Shown here one piece after another: positions 35,767 to 47,195 of a DNA stretch of 64,000 bases. The notes beneath the pieces were generated by a model that saw only the letters and a list, made by a program, of their open reading frames with translations, did no database searches and had not been told where the DNA came from. The position numbers and the translations under genes were made by a program. This stretch comes from Conus ventricosus. Its lineage: Eukaryota > Mollusca > Gastropoda > Neogastropoda > Conidae. Within the stretch, counting starts at the first letter, position 1, and each line of letters opens with the position of its first letter. The stretch is from assembly GCA_018398815.1 (NCBI GenBank), contig CM031595.1:141680332-141744331 (forward strand). Reading direction: 5' to 3'.

Positions 35767-35877
35767 TTGGTCTTCCTCTCCATGCGGCGGACAAGGATGG
35801 GCATGCCGTCCAGTAGGATTCCATTGGATTCGCTCACTGCACGGTCAGCGTCTGGCTCTGACAGGTATTTCACCACC
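35767..35877 (-). CDS. Exon: RRM-like C-terminal half
   Basis: The acceptor is TGTGTGGTCAG and the donor GTATGATTG. The exon encodes VVKYLSEPDADRAVSESNG followed by ILLDGMPILVRRMERKTK. The pattern of a beta strand (RNP1-like), a helix with D-A-D-R-A, a Gly turn and a closing strand is typical of the second half of an RNA recognition motif. It ends in phase 2, which matches the next exon at 33,843 exactly. Its acceptor side is continuous with a minisatellite made of copies of that acceptor (35,878-36,520). TDRD10 is a known case of RRM plus Tudor; the same pairing is inferred here. Confidence 0.7.
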
Positions 35878-36520
35878 CTGACCACACACAGACCACCCCG
35901 TCTCTGTTAATGCTAACATCTTCACCACCCCATCTCTGTTAATGTTAACATCTTCACCACCCTGACCACACACAGACCACCTCCTCTCTGTTAATGCTAA
36001 CATCTTCACCACCCTGACCACACACAGACCACCTCCTCTCTGTTAATGCTAACATCTTCACCACCCTGACCACACACAGACCACCTCCTCTCTGTTAATG
36101 CTAACATCTTCACCACTCTGACCACACACAGACACCCTTTGTAATGCAACATCTTCACCACCCTGACCACACACAACCACCCGTCTCTGTTAATGCTAAC
36201 ATCTTCACCACCCTGACCACACACAGACCACCCTCTCTGTTAATGCTAACATCTTCACCACCTGACCACACACAGACCACCCCCTCTGTTAATGCTAACA
36301 TCTTCACCACCCTGACCACACACGACCACCCCTCTCTGTTAATGCTAACATCTTCACCACCCTGACCACACACAGACCACCTCCTCTCTGTTAATGCTAA
36401 CATCTTCACCACCTGACCCCACAAGACACCCTCCTTTTACATCTTCACACGACCACCCGACCCCTCTCTGTTAATGCTAACACTTCACCACCTGACCACA
36501 CACAGACACCCTCTTGTATG
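35878..36520 (-). repeat. ~59-bp array made of 3' splice-site copies of RRM exon, runs into gap
   Basis: About 11 units. On minus a unit reads GTCTGTGTGTGGTCAG then GGTGGTGAAGATGTTAGC; the exon starts GTGTGTGGTCAG then GGTGGTGAAATACC. Copies near the gap have more indels, as expected from poor consensus. Confidence 0.92.
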
Positions 36521-36620
36521 NNNNNNNNNNNNNNNNNNNNNNNNNNNNNNNNNNNNNNNNNNNNNNNNNNNNNNNNNNNNNNNNNNNNNNNNNNNNNNNN
36601 NNNNNNNNNNNNNNNNNNNN
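36521..36620. other. Assembly gap (100 N)
   Basis: Exactly 100 N, the usual placeholder for unknown length. The array at 35,878 breaks here, so its true length is unknown. Confidence 0.98.
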
Positions 36621-38060
36621 GTTAATTTTAAACCCTGAATTTTTCCAAGGATCAAATAGCCCCAAAGTTTACTTTCAAACATCTTTTTTTCTGCCCCAAA
36701 ATGCCAGCTTCGTATATTTTTCTCTACAATGATTTGAAAAAAAGGGCAAGCGTGCACACCGCTTTTTTTGCATGGTTTTACGCTGTATTGTCGAATCTGC
36801 TTAATCTTTTTACTTGTTGGTTTTTCAGTCTGAGTGTAAATCGTAAGTCTGCGGTGACCGAGATATGGTGAATGTGTGAAACCCAAGAGTGTGAGTGCGA
36901 AGCAGCGTCTTAATAAATTTTTTCTGAACAAATAAGAACGTAAAAGAAAGCCACGCTAATAAATTTAGGGACAGCGGTCTAATTTTTTGCAGGATTATTT
37001 ACTTTTACCCTCTGGCAGCAATTCCAGTTTTCAAAAGTTGAAAACATTCCGAACTAAAAGCAGGAAAATCAGTTCTGATTTTTATCAGCTATACCTCAGG
37101 TAACTCTCTTGTCCACCTGTATCATGCTTTTACCCCTTTTCCTCCCCAAAAGCTGCAATGGTCTTTCTTCAAAGTGATCCACCTTGGCTGGCTGTGTCGG
37201 GCCAATTGACATAGGCTAGAACACCAAGGCTACATCAAAATGTTGTTATGCTTGCATAGTTATGCGGGGATTGTTCTTTAGTTGTGTCAAGCTCTAGAAT
37301 AACATTATCAGTCTCCTAAATCCCCGAAGTCGGAGTGGTGGCTGCCCACATGGCGGTGTAATCAAAAACGGTCACACAGTAATGTCCTCATCCCTAGCTG
37401 ATGCATTTTGTACCATAGTGTTAAAGTGTTTTGGGTGTTCGGATGATCCCTGGAGTCTTTTAGCCAGGGTACGACAACAACAACAAAACAACAACTTAAA
37501 GTGATTTTAAGAACTGAATGCGAACGTCTTTCCCCCATTAGTATTCGGTTTGTCTCTCTAAACTTTTTGTGTTCAACAGCTATGTAAATGTAGATCACTG
37601 AACGAATTAACTTCCTACTAGCATTTCCCATTATCATGCCCGCCCCCCCCCCCCCCCACCCCCCCCCCCAAAAGGGTCCATTTGTGAGTCACAGCTTTAT
37701 CCTCAGTGAAATTTGTGGGGAAATCTGTTCATGTTGCTATGCCCTGTCTACATTACTTGGTCTTATTTGACTAAGTCTTTCGTTGACGGAAACATCGTAC
37801 TGGCAAACAACAAAGTAATGTTGCTACTTAACAGGCTCTACTCCACTTAGTGGCACTTACTTACTTGTCTACAGCTGCCAAGAAAAAACACACTTTTCCG
37901 CTCTGACCCTCAGTTTCATTAGGGCACTGATTCGATGCCACACGTCCATCCGCCCGCTTTTTCCCTGTAAAGGACTTGTCCTACTAGTTCTTTGTATCGG
38001 GGCGGACTAGAGCGTCACCAGAAAGACAAACTACGCACGCACGCGCGCGCACACCCCCCA
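36621..38060. other. Intron after the gap
   Basis: No coding signal recognised. A C-rich run lies at about 37,642-37,672. Confidence 0.5.
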
Positions 38061-38168
38061 TCCCCCCCCCACGTGTGTGGTGTGTGTGTGTGTGTGTGGT
38101 GTGTGTGTGTGCGTGTGCGTTGTGTGTGTGTGTGTGTGCGCGCGCGCGTGCGTGCGTGCGTGCTTTGC

Positions 38169-38232
<64 letters not shown>

Positions 38233-38332
38233 CGTGCGTGCGTGCGCGAGCGCGGGTGCGTGTGTTTGAGTGGTGTGTGTGTGCTTGTGCGTGTTTGTGC
38301 GCGCGCACGCGCGCGCGTTCGCGTGTTGGTGT

Positions 38333-38367
<35 letters not shown>

Positions 38368-38385
38368 ATGCATAAGAAAGCGTGC

Positions 38386-38446
<61 letters not shown>

Positions 38447-38778
38447 GTGTGTGTGTGTGTGTGCGTGCGCGCGCGTATGAATACGTGCGGGCATATGTGT
38501 GTGTTTAGGCGCGCGTATGAATACGTGCGGGCATATGTGTGTGTTTAGGCGGCGGGGCCCCGAGTGTGTGTTTTTTGTGTGTGCCACGGTGCGTGCGTGC
38601 GTGGTGGTGTGTGTGTGTGTGTGTGGTGTGTGTGTGTGTGGTGGTGTGTGTGTGTGTGAGTGTGCGCGCGCGGGGCCGCGTGCATGCGTGCATACATGCG
38701 TGTGTTATGTGCATACATGCGTGTATATGTGTGGTGTGTGGTGTGTTGTATGTGTGGTGTGTGTGTGTGTGGTGTGTG

Positions 38779-38815
<37 letters not shown>

Positions 38816-38822
38816 GTGTGAC

Positions 38823-38866
<44 letters not shown>

Positions 38867-38890
38867 AGAGAGAGAGTGTGTGTGTGTGTC
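38060..38890. repeat. Long alternating purine-pyrimidine tract (GT/GC) then GA
   Basis: About 830 bp almost wholly of GT, with islands of GCGCGC and CGTGCG, and a 42-bp direct duplication (about 38,467-38,508 and 38,509-38,550). The right end is a GA tract (38,822-38,876). This composition favours Z-DNA. It lies in the intron after the 5' exon of the STK31-like gene. Confidence 0.93.
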
Positions 38891-39051
38891 CTATGAACTG
38901 GTATGGTGGATGAGGTAACGGGAAGTATGAGATGGTGACAGCATCTCACTTCATTGAAATAACTTGCTTAGAAAGAAGAGGGAAGATTAACTTTCTGTTG
39001 TAGCTCTAGATCATACCCAAAAACAGTCTAAAAGATGTTACATGCACTGAC

Positions 39052-39663
39052 CTTGGCTTGCTCCTTGCTGCCCTTGAACCCATGCTTGGTGATGACCTGA
39101 AGCCCCTTCATCAAAGGACAGGTAACCGTTTTTGCTCTGTCAGCTTCATCAAATGAAAAACCCGGGAAATTTCCAGTTGTCGTTGAACCCACTCAGCACT
39201 CATTTTGAGGGTGATTTCTTGGTACTGACCAGGTGGAGTGGGGCCGGTGGGGGAGGCGGGGGGGTTTTGGGGGCGGTGGTGGGAGGTGGGGCGGCAGATG
39301 TCCTGGTGGCTGTTGTCTTGGTGAAGGAGGCAGACGAGGTCGAAGGCGGTGCTGAACTGGTCTGGTTGCCGGCCTTGGCAGTGATGGGCTGAGTGTTCAC
39401 CGGGTAAGGTCCCCTTTGACACGGCGGTCATCTGGGTGGGGGAGGTAGGGGGGGGTTCTTGGGAAAAGTCACGTGTCTGGCGGCGACGGCGGGACAGCTG
39501 GGCGACCTGGGCCTTGGCCTTGAGGCGACTGTTTTCCGCCACTGTTGTCGTCAGCCGCTGGAGAACTGTTACTGGGGGTGGTGGAGGTGGTGGTAGTGCC
39601 ACAAGAGTTGATCTGGATGTAGGGTCTGAGAGCCCAGCCTAGGAACCAGGGCACCGACAACAT
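39052..39663 (-). CDS. 5' exon(s): Pro/Thr/Ser-rich N-terminus and start of RRM-like region
   Basis: A candidate start ATG at 39,663 in good context (GCC before ATG) begins MLSVPWFLGWALRPYIQINS. It continues into low-complexity Thr/Ser/Pro sequence, with Pro runs near 39,240-39,270. No single frame stays open to the donor at 39,051 (AAG then GTCAGTGC), so this is either more than one exon or contains indels. A second possible donor (GTCAGTACC) lies near 39,230, and a possible acceptor (GCTGACAG) near 39,140. The last part reads KGLQVITKHGFKGSKEQAK, which would be beta2 and the start of the RNP1 strand of an RRM continued by the next exon. The join to that exon is off by one base. Confidence 0.5.
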
Positions 39664-40795
39664 GGCGCTGACTGACTGCTGCAGTCACAGGTTGGTGTGT
39701 GCCTGTAGGTAGATGGTTGATTATATATGTAATACTGTTTATCTTCTCCCCCTCAAGAACTCACGACGTGCACTCCTGTCCTTTGCACCACTGCCACCAG
39801 TATTGACACCTTTCTCCCTTTAGCTCTGTCGGCGCCGTTCACGTCAGTCAGCCCTTTGAGTGGGCATGCCGCCAGTCCTGGTCCTACCACTCTCACCTCC
39901 CCCGCCCCCTCCCTTCCTCCACCCTCCCTCCACCACCACCTCCCCATACAATCACCTTTCCATCGTTGTTACCCCCTCCTGAAACTCGCAGTCCCGTTCT
40001 CCATCTCTCCGTCTCCTCCTCCCCCACATCTTTGGCTGCGGATTCTTTCCTCCCCTCTCCGTCTCCTATCCGGGTCGGCGATGTGTGTTCTGTTTAGTTC
40101 CACGCAACCTTGTACACAGGCATCCCGGCACAAACTTCCCCGCGAGGTTCGGATCCTCCCCCTCCGCCCCCCCCCTCCCAAAAGCCCCCCTCCCCCCCCC
40201 CTTTTTTTTTCTTCCCCCGCTCTGCTCTGCCAGCAGTAGCAATGAACACCGGTTCTACACCACAGTGGGCCAAAAGAATTTCGGGGGATGAGAGAGGGAG
40301 ATAAAACGTCCCTGAACGTCGGTTCTCTGTGTATGTGTTGTTGTTGTTGTCAGTTATTGCAGACATGGGAGAGAGAGACACACACACAGAGAAGAGAGAT
40401 AGAGACAGAGAGAGAGAGAGAGGAGAGAGATGAGAGAGAGAGAGAGAGGAGAGAGACGAGAGAGAGAGAGAGAGAGAGGAGGAGGAGGGACGAGGAGGAG
40501 GAGAGGGAAACAGCGATGGCATAGAAACAACATATGACCAGAAGCGTATGTACTGTGCAGCTGAAAAATTTTGATAACGATACGGATCGTAATGACAGTT
40601 AAATCCCTTGACAGACCAAAAAAAAACACACACAAAAACAAACAAAACAACAACAAAAAACAGAGACAGACAGACTGGGAGAGTTGGCTGGGAGATAATT
40701 ATACTGGATAAATAGTAGCACATGACGTGTGATGCAGCAAATAAGCTGGATTGTCGACAGCACTGGCATACAACCACTTACACACAATACACGAG

Positions 40796-40859
<64 letters not shown>

Positions 40860-40883
40860 ACACACAACACACACACACCACAC

Positions 40884-40920
<37 letters not shown>

Positions 40921-41121
40921 TATGCACACCCGCACGCACGTACGCACGCACGCACACACACACACACACACACACACCACACACACACACACACACCCAC
41001 ACACACAACACACACACACCACACACACTCGCACGCACGCAGAGAGAGAGAGAGAATCTGAATCTGAATCTGAAATCTTTAATGAGGATAACTGAATAAG
41101 CATTTCAATATTTTTTTCATC

Positions 41122-41162
<41 letters not shown>

Positions 41163-41395
41163 ATGAGAGAGAGAGAGAGGGGAGGAGAGAGAGAGAGAGA
41201 GAGAGAAGAGAGAGAAGTTGATACAGTGCGCCTGAAACTTGGCAGTTCGTCAATAATATTATCATCTGCATTTAAAGTGTAGAGAGACAGAGACAAGGAG
41301 GAAGTCAGAAAGAGACGAGGGGGAGAGTGAAGCTTAGCGGGGAGGGGGAATGGGGGAAAGTGGGGGAAAGGGGGGGAGACGGGGGGGGGGGGGGG

Positions 41396-41449
<54 letters not shown>

Positions 41450-42744
41450 TGGGGGTGGTGGGGGTGGTGAGGTAGTAGTGATCGCTCGAGAATGTTGATA
41501 ATAAATTCAGCTGCTGTCTGACAATGTCGACAATTACATTGACTTGTTGATAAACTGAAATAAGCGAGCAGGGTAGGAGGGGGGGGGGGGAGATGGTGGA
41601 AGAGCAGAAAAGAGGCGAGGTGAAAAGGGGCAGGATGGGGGGAGATGGAGGGGAGAACTGGATGCTGTGGTGTGTCCTCTGAAGCATTCTGAGCATGTGA
41701 AAAGATTTCAGATGCACCAGTGGAATTATGGCCAAAGTTTGTTTTTAATGACCCCCATGATGAACTAGTGTCGTCTTCATTCGGATCCACTGTTGGTTAG
41801 TTTTCTTGGATTAGTTTGTTAGAAAGGTGCCAAGGTCTGACCAGCGCATCGTGTTCAGAAACAGGTCACACGTCTGCTGCGTCGTATTCATGAGACCCTC
41901 GTCTTTACTCCTCCCATCTCAGCTGTAAATCATGCGCAGTGTGGTCTCGAAACCTAGCAGACGAGATGTATGGACTAGTCCGCACGCAATGGCACCTTGA
42001 AACTGAAACTGTTTCCCTCCATACCGAGCCAAGAAAGTGATCTTTTTTTTTTTTACCAGTGTCTGTGTTTGTGGCTTACCTGTCGCCAGCTACGGGGCCG
42101 ATTCAGCTGGAATGGAACGTAGCCACTAAAATGTGAACCGACGCGTAGATCCGCGGTGCGGATATGAATCAAATATGGCTGATCCAGGATCCGTTTACGC
42201 GGCAACGACATTAATACCAATTTCGACCGCAAAACGGAAACACTGATAAACTTCAGTTTCATTCAGTTCATGTTGCTGATCACGAGTCCAGCCGACCGCA
42301 AAGGGCTGTCATCTCGAAATTCAACTCAACATAGATTCAATACACGCGCACACGTATGCTCACGCACATGCACACTTTTTTTTTTTTTTTAATATGCATG
42401 AGGATCTACTCGCTTTTGGAGAGTTTCCTTTTCACTTACATGGGCTCCTCTGCAGCAGGTGACCAGGATCATATAGGCAGCCTGATGAGCTCCTCAGACA
42501 GAAAAACAGCTTTTCTTTAGGGGAACAATCAAACCTACAGAGTACCCACTGGACTATTAGGCCTACTTCTCATGTCCCCTTTCCCGTAAATACAAGTTTG
42601 TCTTTTAAAGTTACATACGTTAAATTAATCAGGGGCGGGTTTTGATGTTCATTCCCTGTCATGAAATCAAAAGCATTTGGGCCCAGGTGTTATCATTTTC
42701 ATTTTTGCATGTTCTTCATAACATGTGAGCCCTTCAGGCTTGTG
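39664..42744. other. Upstream region with CA and GA repeats
   Basis: It would contain the promoter if 39,663 is the start codon, but no TATA or other element can be named. GA tracts at 40,366-40,505, 41,040-41,055, 41,123-41,215 and 41,400-41,446, and CA tracts at 40,797-41,040. No coding sequence recognised. Confidence 0.6.
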
Positions 42745-43027
42745 GAACGGAGTCCATCGTTTCAAACTCGGGATTTTTTGTCACTGATGAGTCCGATTCA
42801 GAGGTGGAAAGTTGACCCTGGACATACGATATGAATGGTTCTGTTTTCAGGATGGACTTTGATGGTCTCACATGCCACTAGTGATGTATTTTTATATTCA
42901 CATTCTAACATCCTCTTTTTCATACCGATTTTCTTTTCCCTTATCACTTCATCCACCCCCTTTATCAATCTCTTTAACTGCGATAATGACAGATGAATCG
43001 TTGGCCTGGGCTTGTTTTCTCTACTTA

Positions 43028-43062
43028 CACACACACACACACACACCACACACACACACACA

Positions 43063-43098
<36 letters not shown>

Positions 43099-43107
43099 AC
43101 ACACACA

Positions 43108-43155
<48 letters not shown>

Positions 43156-43339
43156 ACTGACTGAACCAATTTATTGTCAGATTAACTCAAGGTTGTATGA
43201 CATTTAAGAAAACATTATGAACAGAATATGAACGTTTTTCATTCAAAGCAAATAAGCATAATTAACACACAAAAATACGTGCGCACACATACACGTACAC
43301 ACACACACAACACACACACACACACACCACACACACACA

Positions 43340-43370
<31 letters not shown>

Positions 43371-43530
43371 CACGTACACACATACACACACACACACGCA
43401 CTTACATAAATACACAAATACACACATCTCAATACAAACACACCCATACCCTCACATATACTCAAACTTACACACACGCACACACAGACATACACACGCC
43501 CACACACACACGCGCACACACACCCGCGCG

Positions 43531-43599
<69 letters not shown>

Positions 43600-43720
43600 C
43601 ACACACGCACGTACACACCACATTCATACTCGAGCACTCGTACACACATGCATTCACTCTCACAAACACACTCTTTCACGCACACATACACGCGCGCACG
43701 CACATACACACCCACGCTCA

Positions 43721-43782
<62 letters not shown>

Positions 43783-43790
43783 GCACACAC
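43028..43790. repeat. CA-rich microsatellite cluster in P1
   Basis: CA tracts at 43,028-43,155 and 43,270-43,795 with small GCGC and TA changes. The equivalent in P3 is 54,638-55,315 but shorter and with different unit counts. P1 also has a (TTCG)n at 44,738-44,760. Confidence 0.93.
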
Positions 43791-43799
43791 GCACAACAG

Positions 43800-44830
43800 A
43801 GAAAAAAAATTCTGCCAATTATATACAATCTGTACCCCTTTGCACCTCCCCCCCCCCCCCCCCACCCCCCCTCCCCAGCCAGGAGCGACAGGATCAAGAG
43901 AGATCGGAGCAGCAGAACGGACGACATGAACAGGTTGGAGCTGGTCTCGGTACCACTTGTGTCGCGAATGAAACTGGCCGTACCTAACATCGAATTGGAT
44001 GAACATAGTACACAACACAGGAGGAACACATCAAGCGATTCGAGATGATGATGACACGTCGCATATTCAGGATACGCTTCGGTGTTTGCGTTCCGATGTA
44101 GGAGTGAAACAGCAGGGGCCCAGAAATCCACCCGTCGGACATCGACACAAGTTGGAGCAAGCTATAGACAAAATTATCGCTGGTTTTTGACACGGGAATG
44201 GTTAAGGGTTATGCCGTTACTCTTACAGAGCGACAGGTGCAGAGACGATTCCGAGATCCGCACAGAAATCAAGCTTTTCGGAGGTCGTGCTCCATCAACG
44301 GATGACGTGGGTGTGCTGCTGTGTGAATCAGACGACGTCGTTCTAGAATATTCCTGCGATCGTGTTCGGAAGATGACTGCTTATTCTGTTTTGACAAGCA
44401 GGAGAAAGCACATGTCATCGGAGGAATGTGTTAAATTGGCTGTCTTCTGAAAAGAAGACGCAGCGGCAACACGAAGCATGCAGAGACCCAAGCATGTGCT
44501 CAATGGCGCCTGCACGCTGTCCACGGACTGATCCAGTTTTACCTGGGGTGGACCGTCGTCTACAGAACTGACAGTGAATACCAGTGACATGTTCTCGTTC
44601 TCAAATTCATTCATGTAAAGTGAAAGAAAAGGACATTGCTGTGGTTTCCATGTTAATGAAATCGAAATTGAGTCGCGTTTTGTTATTGTCCATCGCGTCG
44701 ATTTGCTTAATGGGTATTACAGCCTAACATCATTAAACTTCGTTCGTTCGTTCGTTCGTCCACAAACATCAAAGCAATATGGCTATAGACGAGATCATTT
44801 CTTACATACACAAACATAAGCAACACAACA
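43800..44830. other. Unidentified P1 sequence
   Basis: Between CA tracts. On plus an open stretch at 44,082-44,450 includes LLCESDDVVLEYSCDRVRKM. The copy in P3 (55,712-56,050) keeps the same stretch with frame changes. No family recognised and no evidence that it is a gene. A C run (43,850-43,870) marks the left side. Confidence 0.4.
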
Positions 44831-44835
44831 ACACA

Positions 44836-44915
<80 letters not shown>

Positions 44916-45299
44916 GCGCGCACACACACTAAGAACCATATATATGGTATTCAGAAACACCAATTCTGTGTGATTACATGTATATCCAATACATGGTAAT
45001 CAAGGATCATTAAAGTATGGAACTGGCTGACATATTACTCGTAAGAGTCGAACAGCTTATGAGTGTGTATGGGGAAGGGGAGAAGAGGGAGGAAGAGAGT
45101 GGGTGGGGGGAATGAAAAAGCCTTGCTCTACGTGCAAATTAGACGCCGAACCATACTGATATGGTTTTTGCCTAGAATAAGATTTTAACATTTCAAAAAT
45201 TTGCAAATTGGAGAAGAAACACACACACACACACACCACACACACACACACACACAACACACACACACACACACCACACACACACACACACACACCTGT

Positions 45300-46400
45300 T
45301 AGGGGGAAGGGAGCAGTGACGAGGGGGTGGGGCGGTGGAAGAGTTAAAAATATCTTCCAAGTGGATGAGATTTAATAAGATAAACAGCCAACATTGCCAG
45401 ACTCCAACCGTTCTCATAACTGGGATTGAAAACACTAGACATAGTCGCGGAAGCTTGAAGGACTTCATCTTATCATGAAGAGGCCGAAAGTGATTTTTTG
45501 TACTAGTACAGTCAAATAAAAAATGAGGGATATCGGAGTCTGACCACATGCACAAGCAGGTGCCGGTTTTAAATACCCTACATAACCAACCATTAACCGC
45601 AGCCTATGTACAAGGTTACGATTTGGGATTGGCCCGGAGGATTACAACATTTGCTTGTTGGTTTAGTCACATCCATCTGTGCTTCCGAGCTGAATCTTCA
45701 AGGTACTGATTCTGTCTTATGCTCCAGATTGAACTTGTCAGAATGTGAATAGCTTCAGATGAGAAAGAGGGATATCACAATTCAAAACATCAGATTTATT
45801 TCTTGCAGCTTCCTTTGCATAAAAGTCAGCTAAATCATTGCCACGTAAACTGGAGTGTCCTGGGACCCATAACAAAGTTACATTGATACCCGGGTTATTA
45901 GCTGATGAATGAGATATAAGATCTCACACACCAAGTCTGAACGACTAGATTTTGATTGACAATGTAGAGCGTAAGCGCTGATTTTGAGTCCGATAGTATA
46001 GTATTTGTCTATGTATAACAGGCATGTCAAGTATAAAATCTAGTGCGTTCAAAATGGCAAATAACTCTGCTGTAAATATAGAACTCCTTTCGTAATATGG
46101 TATTTCTTTCTAATGCTGAGCGCTGGTATTACAAAGGAAGCCCCAACATCGGAGAATCTAAAACAGAACCATCCGTGAAAAGTGTAGATAGGAATCGTAT
46201 TTCCTATCTATCAAGTCTTTGGCATGGATGATAGTAACAGAGGATTATCTTTTTTATTCAGATTCTCCGTAAGTGTAAATGATTTCAGCCTGCTCTGACA
46301 ACCACGAAGGGTATGAACAACATGGAACCTCGGCAATACCATCAAGAGACAGGTTACAGTTCTGAATAATGGGGAAACATAATCACCTAGGGACATGTAT
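45300..46400 (-). pseudogene. LINE fragment: RNase H and C-terminal tail (copy 1)
   Basis: Minus strand. Pieces match the better-read copies: an RNase H core and, at 45,450-45,555, CMWSDSDIPHFLFDCTSTKN, a C-x-W then H-x-L-x-x-C ending. Several frameshifts. LINEs with RNase H include the I, Nimb and LOA groups; the clade cannot be set here. Confidence 0.75.
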
Positions 46401-46453
46401 ACCGATTTGTTACGGATCTCTCTTGAAAATACGTACTTCCATCCAGTTCAGTC

Positions 46454-46455
<2 letters not shown>

Positions 46456-46523
<68 letters not shown>

Positions 46524-46555
46524 ACACACACACACACGCACGCGCGCGCGCGTGA
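46456..46555. repeat. (CA)n-(CG)n microsatellite in Q1
   Basis: CA tract ending in CGCGCGCGCG. Copies are at 50,341-50,430 and 57,904-57,976, with different lengths. Confidence 0.95.
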
Positions 46556-46785
46556 TTATTGAATCTTGGGCCAGATGCATTCAATTTTCGCACACTTGTG
46601 TACACATATTGTGGCCTTCATGTTTCAACCTTGTGGTGACTACCATTTCGATTTCCTCTGCACACCCACATCTCTGGTCAAAGTCCTTGGTGACAGCAGA
46701 CCTGGATCGTCTTTATAGAGATGTGGAGATGCCTGCCTGCAGGCTGGAGGATTGAGGATGTAGGAGACTGAGTGGGGGTGTAGGG

Positions 46786-47192
46786 GGCCGGAATAGCTCA
46801 GTTGGTAGAGCGCTGGACTCGTGATCCTGGGGTTGCAGGTTCTTAATTTCGGAACAGGGATTTTTCCCTCGGAGTTAACATTGGTTCTGACTCCATTCCC
46901 CCACACAGTCCTTCGAATAAGACTTATAAACCGCGGTTCCGTGTGTGAACGCACCCACATCATCTTGCACACACGTAAAATCCTATCACCAACTTTCGGA
47001 GGAGAAGACCAGTTTGGCCGTTGGTGTGGATGACACGTTACACATAGCATGCACCTTCCGCGAAGATGGAGTATGGCTGCCTTAATGGCGGGATAGAAAA
47101 TGGTCATACATACAAAACTCCACTGCTTGTCTATACAGGCAGTGTCCGCAGGAGTATCAGCTGCGTATGCTGAAAGAAAGAAAGAAAAAAAA
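46786..47192 (+). mobile_element. tRNA-derived SINE, copy 1
   Basis: The head GGCCGGAATAGCTCAGTTGG holds a Pol III A box (TAGCTCAGTTGGTAGAGC). The B box region is GGTTGCAGGTTC. The anticodon loop CTCGTGA suggests a CGT (Thr-like) tRNA origin. The body has CACACACGTAAAATCC and ends GCTGAAAGAAAGAAAG plus an A run. Flanking GAGTG(G/T)GGGTGT(G)AG on both sides is a likely target duplication within a minisatellite unit. Confidence 0.88.
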
Positions 47193-47195
47193 GAG

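Larger units (their letters stand above)
5361..39663 (-). other. STK31-like: STK31-like Tudor/coiled-coil gene (multi-exon, 3' end outside window)
   Basis: The gene is assembled from minus-strand exons with GT-AG junctions. The chain is a Pro/Thr-rich N-terminus, RRM-like half, Gly/Pro linker, Tudor domain, SN-like eTud half, then coiled coil. The Tudor block reads K-IYGGKFSEDGEWYRC followed by IQYIDYGN. This closely resembles the STK31 Tudor region as I remember it (KIYGG-F-SED-WYRC, YIDYGN), and the downstream coiled coil fits the same family. Known from the family: STK31 is a germ-cell Tudor protein linked to PIWI/piRNA biology, with a C-terminal kinase-like domain. No kinase motif is visible here; it would lie beyond the left edge. 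Phases agree across most junctions. They disagree at the RRM junction, between the exons at 30,956 and 29,739, and between the exons at 7,489 and 5,361, so an exon may be missing or an indel present. Whether the RRM exons belong to this transcript is inferred from phase and spacing only. Confidence 0.8.

Noticed and set aside
38000..38950. Cys/Val or Thr/His repeat frames
   Set aside because: Translation of GT/CA dinucleotide repeats; also rejected at 4.5, 31.6, 35.4, 40.8, 43.3 and 55 kb.
42053..42262. Short minus-strand open frame upstream of the gene
   Set aside because: 69 codons, no homology recognised, no splice or start support.
46786..46860. Functional tRNA gene
   Set aside because: A and B boxes are present, but the anticodon stem and T arm do not fold properly, and the sequence continues into a SINE body with an A tail.
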